Of a DNA stretch of 64,000 nt, positions 49,841-58,259 are shown in pieces; the first letter of the stretch is position 1; each line of letters starts with the position of its first letter. The position numbers and the translations under genes were made by a program. The stretch comes from Bacillota bacterium (GTDB lineage Bacteria; Bacillota; Clostridia; Lachnospirales; Lachnospiraceae): NCBI GenBank assembly GCA_023418475.1, contig JAEZZO010000002.1, positions 1-64,000 on the forward strand. Direction: 5' to 3'. Under the pieces are notes generated by a model. It worked only from the letters and a program-made list of their open reading frames with translations. It did no database searches and was not told where the DNA came from.

Positions 49841-51238
49841 TTACTTAAGTTTTAAAGCTGATTCAACCACAGTATTCGGATTCTTCTCCATATAATCCTT
49901 CATTCTTAATTGCATTTCTGCAGTAATTGTATCAAGTGCTGTTTTTGCATCTTCTTTTCCAAGCAGATATTTCTGAATTTCTTCATGGAACATTCCCTGA
50001 TGTAAATCAGTATAATCAAAAGGACCAAAGGTTGTAGGTACTGCAAGATCAGGGTCATTTAACTGCTGTACAAAGGTTGCATAAGGACCGTTAAGGCCAT
50101 AGGTTGCATCATTTTCTACGTCCTTCTTAATCGGGATTTCGCCGGTAAGCTTGCAGTACTCAATGCTGTTCTCGGAACGGCTTAAGAATTCAACGAGCTT
50201 CCATGCTGCATCCGGGTTCTTGCTGTTGCCTGAGATGGAGTAAGAATAAGGAGCATTAATAGTGTTATAGATTTTTCCGTCCACTGTGCTCTTAGGCATA
50301 GGCATAACCATCCACTGATCCTCGGTCATATTCTTCTGACAGGTTGCGGCAACCTCAGAGTCATTAATAATTGTACCGGTTAAACCACCTGTAAAGTTAT
50401 CAACCATTTCTGTAAAGCCCCAATTGATAGCGTCCTCTGGTGCATAGCCGTTTTTATATACATCGGTCCATTTTGTAAATGCTTTTAAGCAGTCATCTGA
50501 ATTAATCAAAATATTGCCCTTCTGGTCATAGGTATTACCGCCTGTAAAGCCCTGCATATAAACCAACAACGGATCAAGAGCTCCTCTGGCTCCACGATAC
50601 GAAGCGCCGTAGTGCTTCTTGCTTTTATCGGTTAGCTTTGCAACAAGATCAAAATAATCATCATAGGTCCAGTCTTTCGTCGGATCAAGCTCAATGCCTG
50701 CTTCCTTACACCAGTCCTTTCTTACAAATACACCCTTAACCATTAAACCATCCGGTATTGTGTATACATGGCCATATCTTTCTTCTTCACTTTTCCATAA
50801 TAAATTATTTACAGCGTCTGTGTATTCGCTTCTAATATCTTTCACATACTGGTCCAGAGGAACTATCCAGCCAGCCTGTGTATATTGTCCCAGCCAGCCT
50901 GACCAGGTGGTTAGGACATCCGGAAGCTGATTACTGGAGCCGAGTACGGTAATTTTATTTGCCGCATCATCCCACGGAACGCTTTCATATGTAACTTCAA
51001 TTCCTGTTTCGTCTTTAAATTTGGCGAAAGCTCCTTCATAATAGGTCTGTCTTGCTTCACTTGGAGATACATCAAGAAATCTCAGATTCTTAACCTCTTG
51101 AGAATCTTTCGAGGTTTCTGAGGATACGCTGCCGGAAGTATTCGTATTTCCATCTGTGTTGCTCTTTTTTCCGCAGCCGGTTACAGCTACTGCCATAAGT
51201 ACCATTGTTACTGCTGCAATGACTAGTTTTCTTTTCAT
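49841..51238 (-). CDS. Sugar-binding lipoprotein (extracellular family 1)
   Basis: A 465-residue solute-binding protein with signal peptide and lipobox VTGC (Cys22), then a Ser/Thr/Asn linker. The binding domain shows FKDETGIEVTYESVPWDDAANKI and family segments such as NPDAAWKLVEFLSRSENS. The ligand is unknown; neighbours point to a glycoside processed by the divergent hydrolase-like protein. The SD is AGGAGG. It lies 86 bp after the PLP gene. Confidence 0.92.
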   Translation of the reverse strand: MKRKLVIAAVTMVLMAVAVTGCGKKSNTDGNTNTSGSVSSETSKDSQEVKNLRFLDVSPSEARQTYYEGAFAKFKDETGIEVTYESVPWDDAANKITVLGSSNQLPDVLTTWSGWLGQYTQAGWIVPLDQYVKDIRSEYTDAVNNLLWKSEEERYGHVYTIPDGLMVKGVFVRKDWCKEAGIELDPTKDWTYDDYFDLVAKLTDKSKKHYGASYRGARGALDPLLVYMQGFTGGNTYDQKGNILINSDDCLKAFTKWTDVYKNGYAPEDAINWGFTEMVDNFTGGLTGTIINDSEVAATCQKNMTEDQWMVMPMPKSTVDGKIYNTINAPYSYSISGNSKNPDAAWKLVEFLSRSENSIEYCKLTGEIPIKKDVENDATYGLNGPYATFVQQLNDPDLAVPTTFGPFDYTDLHQGMFHEEIQKYLLGKEDAKTALDTITAEMQLRMKDYMEKNPNTVVESALKLK

Positions 51239-51323
51239 GCTTTTCCTCCTTAATAAGTCCCTTTTTTATTTATAAATTCCCTTACAGCCTGTCTTTCATT
51301 CAGCTTTCGGGATTTTATTTCTT

Positions 51324-52496
51324 TTATAGCTTAGCAAAAGCATCTTCCAGATCTTCCAGAAGATTTTCCGTACCCTCGAGTCCGCAGTAAAGGCGGATCA
51401 GACCTCTGTGTGTACCCAGAAAATCCAGTTCTGTCTGTTCTGTTTTATATAACGGACATAAAGCCAGACTTTCAAAACCACCCCAGGAACAGCCCTTTCC
51501 AAAAAGAGACAGATTATTAATAAACTCTACTGCCTTTTCCGGTGCAGCATCCAGCTCAAAGCTCATCAGACTGGTATGACCCTTCTGCTGCTTTTTAATG
51601 ATATCTGCCTGCGGATGCGTTGCGAGTCCGGTATAGTTAACTTTCCTGACTTTTCCCTGTCTTACCAGATAGGAAGCAATCTCCATTGCCGTTTCCTGAT
51701 GCTGCTTCATTCTTACCTGCAAGGTTCTTAGTCCGCGTATAGCCAGCCAGCCTTCCATCGGCCCCAGGATACCGCCAAACCATTCCCTCATTTCTGCCAT
51801 GATTTTTCTCATCAGCTCCTCGTCCTTGGAAACCAGGATACCTCCGATAATATCACTGTGACCGCCAATATATTTTGACATAGTATGCATTACAATATCC
51901 ACTCCAAGCTCCAGCGGCTTCTGGAATAAAGGAGTTAGGCACGTATTATCAATGTAGGTTTTTATATTGTGTTTTTTCGCCAACTCTGTAATCTTAGTAA
52001 GATCAACAACACGGAATACAAAGGTCGCGGGGCTTTCCAGAATTATCAGCGCGGTATTATCACGAACTGCCTGTTCCATTTCGTCCAGATCATTTCCTGT
52101 TACATAAGTAACTTGCATGCCAAAACGTGGTATACAAACCTGACTGAGGAATCGTTTCACAGGCTGATAGACATCCTTCATACAGATGATATGACTACCG
52201 CTACTGCAGACTCCCATGATAGCTGCCGTACATGCCGCCATGCCGGAGGAAAATGCAACCGCCCGAACCCCATTTTCCAGTTCTGCTACCTTTCTCTCCA
52301 GAATATGAACCGTTGGATTAGAATCTCGTCCATAGATAAACTGGTCTTCTTCAAATACATCAACATTACAATATTCCTCAAATGTTTTGAATAAATGAAG
52401 TGAATTTAAAAACACCGGTGGTACTACCGCATTAAGGTATTTGTCATACTCATCTCCAGTATGTGTTAAAGCTAATAAATCTTTATCCATAGCCAA
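51324..52496 (-). CDS. PLP-dependent Cys/Met metabolism enzyme (cystathionine gamma-synthase/lyase type)
   Basis: A 390-residue fold-type I PLP enzyme. The PLP lysine is in TMSKYIGGHSDIIGG, and YGRDSNPT and SSGMAACTAAI (phosphate-binding) are typical of the MetB/MetC/MGL family. The exact reaction (gamma-synthase, beta- or gamma-lyase) cannot be fixed from sequence. It is oddly placed as the first gene of a sugar ABC transporter operon. Upstream lie a perfect promoter, two terminator-like hairpins and a palindromic operator, implying tight control. Confidence 0.88.
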   Translation of the reverse strand: MAMDKDLLALTHTGDEYDKYLNAVVPPVFLNSLHLFKTFEEYCNVDVFEEDQFIYGRDSNPTVHILERKVAELENGVRAVAFSSGMAACTAAIMGVCSSGSHIICMKDVYQPVKRFLSQVCIPRFGMQVTYVTGNDLDEMEQAVRDNTALIILESPATFVFRVVDLTKITELAKKHNIKTYIDNTCLTPLFQKPLELGVDIVMHTMSKYIGGHSDIIGGILVSKDEELMRKIMAEMREWFGGILGPMEGWLAIRGLRTLQVRMKQHQETAMEIASYLVRQGKVRKVNYTGLATHPQADIIKKQQKGHTSLMSFELDAAPEKAVEFINNLSLFGKGCSWGGFESLALCPLYKTEQTELDFLGTHRGLIRLYCGLEGTENLLEDLEDAFAKL

Positions 52497-52520
52497 CTCC
52501 TCCTAAGTTTATCATGGTTC

Positions 52521-52535
52521 ACTGGTTCTACCAGT
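52521..52535. promoter_or_regulatory. Palindromic operator, likely GntR site
   Basis: ACTGGT and ACCAGT arms with a 3-base centre form a perfect inverted repeat with the GT-N3-AC core of FadR/GntR operators. It lies 25 bp before the PLP gene start, so repressor there would act as a roadblock. Confidence 0.6.
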
Positions 52536-52543
52536 TATATTTT

Positions 52544-52584
52544 TAAAAAAATATTAAAGGCTGCAACCATATAATGCCTTTAAT
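52544..52584 (-). terminator. Second terminator-like hairpin in the PLP/ABC operon leader
   Basis: ATTAAAGGC (52553-52561) pairs perfectly with GCCTTTAAT (52576-52584), and the minus strand continues with ATATTTTTTT. Confidence 0.6.
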
Positions 52585-52605
52585 AACATAATCTTGTTAA
52601 TATAT

Positions 52606-52641
52606 TGAAAAAAACGGCGTCTAAATATTAAAAAGCGCCGT
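52606..52641 (-). terminator. First terminator hairpin in the PLP/ABC operon leader
   Basis: ACGGCG (52614-52619) and CGCCGT (52636-52641) pair around an AT-rich loop, followed by seven T residues in minus-strand reading. It begins only about 11 nt after the predicted transcription start. Confidence 0.65.
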
Positions 52642-52658
52642 TACCTTTCACAAGAAGA

Positions 52659-52687
52659 ATTATATAATATGCATCATACCATGTCAA
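52659..52687 (-). promoter_or_regulatory. Consensus promoter of the PLP/sugar ABC operon
   Basis: On the minus strand TTGACA (52682-52687), a 17-bp spacer and TATAAT (52659-52664) match the SigmaA consensus exactly. Confidence 0.8.
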
Positions 52688-52725
52688 GTATTCATTTTAT
52701 TTTTGTGTAATATTTTTTAAATCTA

Positions 52726-52754
52726 TTGATTATTTTATATTTAACTGTTATAGT
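52726..52754 (+). promoter_or_regulatory. Promoter of the glycoside hydrolase-like gene
   Basis: TTGATT (52726-52731), a 17-bp spacer and TATAGT (52749-52754) are present, with a start about 30 bases before the ATG. It is divergent from the ABC operon promoter. Confidence 0.6.
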
Positions 52755-52790
52755 ACTATTCATATTTCTAATTCTTATTGGGAGGATAAT

Positions 52791-54866
52791 ATGAGCCAAA
52801 AATACAAAAAAAGCCGGCGCTGTTACTTAATTGATCATCATTCTCCGCAGCCGCCCACTGTATCTTTAGACAATTTAGACATAAATGAGTACGAGAATTT
52901 TATAGATACTGCACAAATTGATTCTATGATGGTATATTGCAAGGATCACTGGGGTGTATCTTATTACGACACAGCTGTGAAGGGTGCCGTAAAGCACCGC
53001 GGTTTAAAAAACGATTGGATCAGCCAGGTTAGTAAACTGTTAAAAAGAAAAGAGATTGAATTTATTGCTTACTATTGTATCGAATATGATGAAGGGGCAG
53101 CACGCAGCTTTCCTGAATGGAGGGTACAAAAACCCGATGGTTCCTATCTGATCCGGGATGATGCCTACGCAAAGTGGAGTCTTTGCTGTTATCAGACTCC
53201 TTACCGGCAGTATTGCCTGGATCAGCTGAAAGAAATCGTGACCAATTATCAGCCGGACGCACTATTTCTTGATATCTTTGGAGCATCCCTATGCTATTGT
53301 CCCAGCTGCAGGGCTAAGTTTCAAGCTGCTTATGGTTATAGCCTTCCGGAAAGTGAAGATGAGATACTGGAGCATAAGACCGATATTACAGAATTCCTAA
53401 ATCATAATGCCGAGGAATTCTTACAAGACATACATAGTGCGCTGATGCCGGTTGATGAGGAAATTGCTGTTACCATCAACTTTTCCTGTCACTATCCTGA
53501 GGCGATCCGTAGGCTACTTGAGTATCAATTCTCAGAACCACTGCTGAAGGATAACTGGTTCTCCTCTGTGTATGCAAGAGATACTGCATCGGGACAGTAC
53601 CCGATTTTAGCTCCCGGAGAAGCCTCCCAGGTATACAACTATGATTGCGTTAACCAGTATATCTGCGATTTATCCTCAATCGCTGCTCAGGGCTGCCGTG
53701 TCGGTATGTACAGCGGTTCTCAGCACATCGACGGAACTCTGGATTTTGAAGAAGCAAAACGTCTCGGTGCTGTTTACGGGGAATTAAAAAAGCTGGAGCC
53801 ATATCTTATCGACCGTACTCCGGTAAAATGCGCCGGAATTGTGCAAAGTGATATTTCAAGAAGTATTAACCTAGCCAAGCTTACATCCGATGCCATTCTC
53901 CGAATGAAGCATTCCGATCCTCATATGAATGCTATTCTGGGTGCAATGATGCTATGTGAGAACAATAAAATACCCTACGGAATCGTCCCCGATAATCAAA
54001 TAACAAAGGAAATACTGGCTTACTACGACCTGCTTCTGCTGCCGGAGCTTTATGTCATCGAGGATGATCTTGCAGAGCTTCTTACTGAATATGTAAAAAA
54101 CGGCGGTAAGCTGATTGCTTCTTCCTTATGCGGAATGTGGGATAAAAACGGAATGCTGCTTCCTAACTCCTCTATATCACAGTTGATTGGTGCCGATATT
54201 ATCAATATACATAGAGAATACGAGCAGAACACCTGGTCTGCCTATCTGGCAGTAAACGAATTGGAACAGTTTGACGGGCTTCTATCCGTAACAACTCCTC
54301 CTGTCAGTGATTTCTTCACGGAGCTTCGGATGCACTCCGCCGCGAGCGATCATCTGCACTTTGTTCTTCCCTGCGTGGCCTGCTCGCCAAGTGAATGGAT
54401 TAACTGGTGGAGTCCGCCGCCTGGCAAGGTAACCGATATGCCTGCTATGATTTCTAATACGTTTGGAAAGGGAAAGATCTTCTATACTGCTTTTGATTTC
54501 TTTACAATGGCTGCTTCGGATAGCTACCGCTATACAGATAATTTGTTTGCACAGCTGTTACAGCGCCTTGCTATAATGCCTGCGGTTTCTAACGTTTCCG
54601 AGCATCCGCTGATGCTTCGTACTGCTTATTTTGAAACCTCCGGGGAATATCTGATACACCAGATTTCTATGCTTCCAAAACTTTTTAAGGGGCAGAATGC
54701 TCCTCTTTGCGGAGGTAAATTACTCTTTAGGGAACCGATCCTGTCAGCCAGGACAGTGTATCCTAAGGAACAGGCTCTATCCGTTAATATTGTGGATGGA
54801 ACATATGTTGTTGAGCTCCCGGCGTTCTCTCTGCAGCAGATGATTCTATGTACGAAACAATCTTAG
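52791..54866 (+). CDS. Putative glycoside hydrolase (GHL6-like with trimerisation-type domain)
   Basis: A 691-residue cytoplasmic protein with no signal peptide. The N-terminal half looks like a TIM barrel of the GHL6/GH42-related group: YCKDHWGVSYYD, EFIAYYCIEYDEGAARSFPEW, QPDALFLDIFGASLCYCPSCRAKFQ. The segment from about 350 (YGIVPDNQITKEILAYYDLLLLPELYVIEDDLAELLTEYVKNGGKLIAS) matches the beta-galactosidase trimerisation domain. The cysteines in CYCPSC may bind metal. The catalytic residues are unproven. Divergent from the sugar ABC operon, it probably processes the imported glycoside. The SD is GGGAGG. Confidence 0.75.
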   Translation: MSQKYKKSRRCYLIDHHSPQPPTVSLDNLDINEYENFIDTAQIDSMMVYCKDHWGVSYYDTAVKGAVKHRGLKNDWISQVSKLLKRKEIEFIAYYCIEYDEGAARSFPEWRVQKPDGSYLIRDDAYAKWSLCCYQTPYRQYCLDQLKEIVTNYQPDALFLDIFGASLCYCPSCRAKFQAAYGYSLPESEDEILEHKTDITEFLNHNAEEFLQDIHSALMPVDEEIAVTINFSCHYPEAIRRLLEYQFSEPLLKDNWFSSVYARDTASGQYPILAPGEASQVYNYDCVNQYICDLSSIAAQGCRVGMYSGSQHIDGTLDFEEAKRLGAVYGELKKLEPYLIDRTPVKCAGIVQSDISRSINLAKLTSDAILRMKHSDPHMNAILGAMMLCENNKIPYGIVPDNQITKEILAYYDLLLLPELYVIEDDLAELLTEYVKNGGKLIASSLCGMWDKNGMLLPNSSISQLIGADIINIHREYEQNTWSAYLAVNELEQFDGLLSVTTPPVSDFFTELRMHSAASDHLHFVLPCVACSPSEWINWWSPPPGKVTDMPAMISNTFGKGKIFYTAFDFFTMAASDSYRYTDNLFAQLLQRLAIMPAVSNVSEHPLMLRTAYFETSGEYLIHQISMLPKLFKGQNAPLCGGKLLFREPILSARTVYPKEQALSVNIVDGTYVVELPAFSLQQMILCTKQS

Positions 54867-54900
54867 TATCACTAAAAAAATTTCCTATGATCTTTTAAAA

Positions 54901-54953
54901 GCTGTATGCAGTGTATAAGCTTCTTCACCAATCTTATACATGCTGCATACAGC
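54901..54953. other. Long hairpin after the hydrolase-like gene
   Basis: GCTGTATGCAG plus GTATAAG pairs with CTTATAC plus GCTGCATACAGC, about 19 bp with a small bulge. T-richness follows only on the minus strand, so termination of the plus gene is not assured. The rest of the 310-bp gap up to 55178 holds the traX promoter. Confidence 0.5.
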
Positions 54954-55054
54954 AGTAATTAACTCTCTCTCAATTCGACAATTCCAGCTTCTGCACAGAT
55001 CTTTGTGTGACGTCTCATACTGCCTCCAATTTTCTTAAGCAAATCATGTTATTA

Positions 55055-55083
55055 TTTACAAAAAAGATCCGTTATAGTAAAAT
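55055..55083 (+). promoter_or_regulatory. Promoter of the traX-like gene
   Basis: TTTACA (55055-55060), a 17-bp spacer and TAAAAT (55078-55083) are present. Confidence 0.5.
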
Positions 55084-55177
55084 ATTAGTAATTGTATTTG
55101 TGTTTCTTTACCACCTGGGACAACCAGTTAACATGAGACATAGAACATCAAGGCACTCTAAAAAGGAGAATTTAAAT

Positions 55178-56209
55178 ATGTATAACGCTGTATATTCACC
55201 TATGACTACCGAAACGCAGCAGGAAAGAAGAGGCATAAGTGGAAGCACCTTAAAGCTGATTGCCATCTTTACAATGCTGATTGACCACATTGCTGCCACA
55301 ATATTAGATAATATCCTGCGTGTAAGAGGATTGGAAGGCCTGGACTGGAAAAACACAGAGGCTGTCCAGAAGTTTTATCAGGAAAATGGTTCTATATTAG
55401 CTGCTGATACCATTATGAGATTGATCGGAAGGATAGCCTTCCCTATTTTTTGTTTCTTATTGATTGAAGGCTTTCTGCATACACATAACAAGTTAAAGTA
55501 TGCCGGTCGCCTTGCCTTATTCGCATTACTTTCAGAAATTCCTTTTGATCTTGCCTTCGAGAGGAAAATATTCTTTTTCGATTATCAGAATATTTTCTTT
55601 ACCTTACTGATTGGCTTACTCATGATGATGGGCTTCGAGTACATAAAAGATACGTGGAAAGAACAAAAATGGTTTCCTGCAGTTGCTGTAATCGGTGTTG
55701 CTGCCACCGGAGCCTCTATTTCGTATTGCCTTAGTGTTGTGTTGAATATTTACAACAGCATGATCGCCTCCCGTGATACTGTTATCCAGTTAAGCCGTAC
55801 CGAATATATTGCCACCGGCATTCTGTTTTCCATTCTGTCTCTGAGCATCTACCTTATTAATATAAAACGAAAATCACTCCCGGCTGCCAGTATCCCTTTT
55901 GCAGAACTTGCTGTTTTGATTGCTGGTATTGTGCTTGCCGAACTTCTTAAAACAGATTACGCCGGATTTGGTGTGCTCACCATCGCAATTATGTACCGGT
56001 TTCGGCGGAGTCACTTTAAATCCATGCTTTCCGGATGTATCACATTAACTGTTATGTCTTTATCCGAATTTACCAGCCTTATTGATATTCTCCTTGCCTA
56101 TTTTTATAACGGCAAGCGGGGATTAAATCTGAAATATATTTTCTATGCATTTTATCCGGTGCATTTATTAACCCTTTATCTGATCTGCCGGTTTATGAAC
56201 ATTGCTTAG
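55178..56209 (+). CDS. TraX-family membrane protein
   Basis: About 343 residues from ATG 55178 (MYNAVYSPM) behind AAAAGGAG; a frame open from 55007 lacks a good site. It is a polytopic membrane protein. The family start GSTLKLIAIFTMLIDHIAA, IGRIAFPIFCFLLIEGFLHT and ALLSEIPFDLAFE are the TraX signatures. The name comes from F-pilin acetylation, but chromosomal Firmicute copies have no pilin context and probably acylate a surface molecule. A good terminator follows. Confidence 0.87.
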   Translation: MYNAVYSPMTTETQQERRGISGSTLKLIAIFTMLIDHIAATILDNILRVRGLEGLDWKNTEAVQKFYQENGSILAADTIMRLIGRIAFPIFCFLLIEGFLHTHNKLKYAGRLALFALLSEIPFDLAFERKIFFFDYQNIFFTLLIGLLMMMGFEYIKDTWKEQKWFPAVAVIGVAATGASISYCLSVVLNIYNSMIASRDTVIQLSRTEYIATGILFSILSLSIYLINIKRKSLPAASIPFAELAVLIAGIVLAELLKTDYAGFGVLTIAIMYRFRRSHFKSMLSGCITLTVMSLSEFTSLIDILLAYFYNGKRGLNLKYIFYAFYPVHLLTLYLICRFMNIA

Positions 56210-56244
56210 ACAGAAATAAAATATCTAATGTGACTTTACGAATT

Positions 56245-56315
56245 GATAGGATGAAATGATTAGAATGCTTGTGCCTTTGAAGGCGCAGTTTGCCTGGTCA
56301 TCATCCTATCTTTTT
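56245..56315 (+). terminator. Terminator of the traX-like gene
   Basis: GATAGGATGA (56245-56254) pairs with TCATCCTATC (56301-56310), followed by five T residues. Nothing else is recognised in the gap up to 56516. Confidence 0.75.
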
Positions 56316-56516
56316 GTTTGCAGACAACCCTGCAATATAGTAATAATACAACTAAAAATTAATATAATACAGTAAAGCAATTCTTAGAAATTTATATAAG
56401 AAGGCTGAATTCTTGCAATAGGTTCCATAGTTGATTTACTTTTCACCTGTTACCTATTCCGGCGCATATAGCCTTGCACTCGAAATACTATAAAGTGCAT
56501 AGAAATGGAGAATCGC

Positions 56517-58217
56517 ATGACTCCACAGGAGAGAGAACGCTTTTACAGTGACGCATATGCTGATCTGATTATTGATTATAGCGGTAATCCGCATGCACTG
56601 GATCGATATAAAGATTACGCTGTCCACATAATTAACCTATATCTGGCTGTTGTCCATATACCGGCAGATCAAATTACAGAGGATATCATCTCTAAAATCG
56701 GTTATGCTGTCCTGCCTTCTTTATTCGGATTGATTAGTGAAGCGAGTGTTGAAGCCTCCGGTATCCTGCGGCTGCGTAACCAGCCTAAATTTAATCTGCG
56801 TGGACAGGGGGTCTTAATCGGTATTGCCGACAGTGGAATTGATTATACCAATCCAATCTTCCAGTACGCCGATAAGACTACGAAAATAGCATGTTTATGG
56901 GATCAGACCATTATGGACCCTTCCGCCCCGGAAGGTGTCCCCTACGGAACGGTATACAGCAGAGAGCAGATAAATGAGGCTTTAAAAAGTACAACTCCTT
57001 ATAATATAGTCCCCTCCAGGGATGAGGTCGGTCATGGCACCATGCTGGCAGGCATTGCTGCCGGTAACGAAGTGCCTGAGAGCGGCTTTTATGGTATTGC
57101 ACCGGATGCAGAGCTTGTCATTGTTAAATTAAAGCCTGCAAAATCTTATATCAAAAAATTCTTCCGGATACCGGAAAATGCTCTATGCTATCAAGAAAAC
57201 GATTTGCTGTTCGGACTTCAATATTTATTTGATTATGCCTTTCAAGCCAATAAACCCATGTCGCTGTGTATGGGTATTGATACTTCGCAGTATGCACATG
57301 ATGGCAGGGGAACTACCAGCAGATGGCTTTCTCTTCATGCAGAATCATTGGGCATATCCGTAGTTATTGCAGCAGGAAATGAAGGAAATGCAAAGAGACA
57401 TTATTACGGGGTAATTAGTAAGGAACCGGGATATGATCTGGTAGAGCTAAATATTGGTCCGGAGGAGAGTGGGTTTTCAATGGAAATATGGGGGTCGGCT
57501 CCCAATACATTTTCAATTGATATTCAAACTCCTTCCGGTGAATATATCCCTAAAATAGAAATCACCTTAAAGGAATCGAGAGAATTCACTTTTATATTTG
57601 ATCCTACCACAATTAATGTAGATTATCAAAAGCTTGAATCCCAAAGCGGTATTCAGCTTATTTTAGTACGGTTTTCAAAACCATCACCGGGTATTTGGAA
57701 ATTCAGGGTATACGGCAGAGGACTATTTCCCATGAATTTTAATATTTGGCTCCCCATGAATCATTTTATTACCGAAGATACTTTTTTTATTAAGCCTGAT
57801 CCCTATATTACAGTCCTTTCTGTCGGCTGTGCCAAAAATCCTATTACGGTGACCGCATACAACGATAAGGATGATAGTCTTCTGGTTGATGCCGGAAGAG
57901 GTTACACACGTATTGATTTAGTCAAACCGGATATAGCTGCTCCGGGTGTTGACATTATCAGTCCATCCCTGGATCATGGCTTTGTTAAGGTTACCGGAAC
58001 CAGTGCTGCCGCTGCTCATACGGCAGGTGTTGCGGCGATGCTTCTGGAATGGGGCATTATCAAGGGAAATTATACGAAAATGAGCACCCAGGATATGAAG
58101 GTTTTTATGATCCGGGGCGCCAGAAGATCTGTGGATTTGAATTATCCCAACCGGGATTGGGGATATGGCATTCTGGATGTCTATAATATTTTCGATGCCA
58201 TCAGAAGCAACGTCTAG
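56517..58217 (+). CDS. Csp-like subtilase (S8), intact catalytic triad
   Basis: About 566 residues from ATG 56517 (MTPQERE), four codons inside a longer frame; GGAG precedes it and its paralogue starts the same way. It resembles the clostridial germination proteases CspA/B/C: an N-terminal prodomain (to about 90), a subtilisin domain split by a jelly-roll insert (about 310-420), and no signal peptide. The triad is complete: Asp105 in IADSGID, His173 in GHGTMLAG, Ser496 in GTSAAAAHTAG. CspB activates the cortex hydrolase SleC during germination. It lies 42 bp upstream of a pseudoprotease paralogue. Confidence 0.88.
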   Translation: MTPQERERFYSDAYADLIIDYSGNPHALDRYKDYAVHIINLYLAVVHIPADQITEDIISKIGYAVLPSLFGLISEASVEASGILRLRNQPKFNLRGQGVLIGIADSGIDYTNPIFQYADKTTKIACLWDQTIMDPSAPEGVPYGTVYSREQINEALKSTTPYNIVPSRDEVGHGTMLAGIAAGNEVPESGFYGIAPDAELVIVKLKPAKSYIKKFFRIPENALCYQENDLLFGLQYLFDYAFQANKPMSLCMGIDTSQYAHDGRGTTSRWLSLHAESLGISVVIAAGNEGNAKRHYYGVISKEPGYDLVELNIGPEESGFSMEIWGSAPNTFSIDIQTPSGEYIPKIEITLKESREFTFIFDPTTINVDYQKLESQSGIQLILVRFSKPSPGIWKFRVYGRGLFPMNFNIWLPMNHFITEDTFFIKPDPYITVLSVGCAKNPITVTAYNDKDDSLLVDAGRGYTRIDLVKPDIAAPGVDIISPSLDHGFVKVTGTSAAAAHTAGVAAMLLEWGIIKGNYTKMSTQDMKVFMIRGARRSVDLNYPNRDWGYGILDVYNIFDAIRSNV

Positions 58218-58259
58218 GAATGTGTAACTATAAAATAAGTTTCCAGCAAAGGAGCAGCT

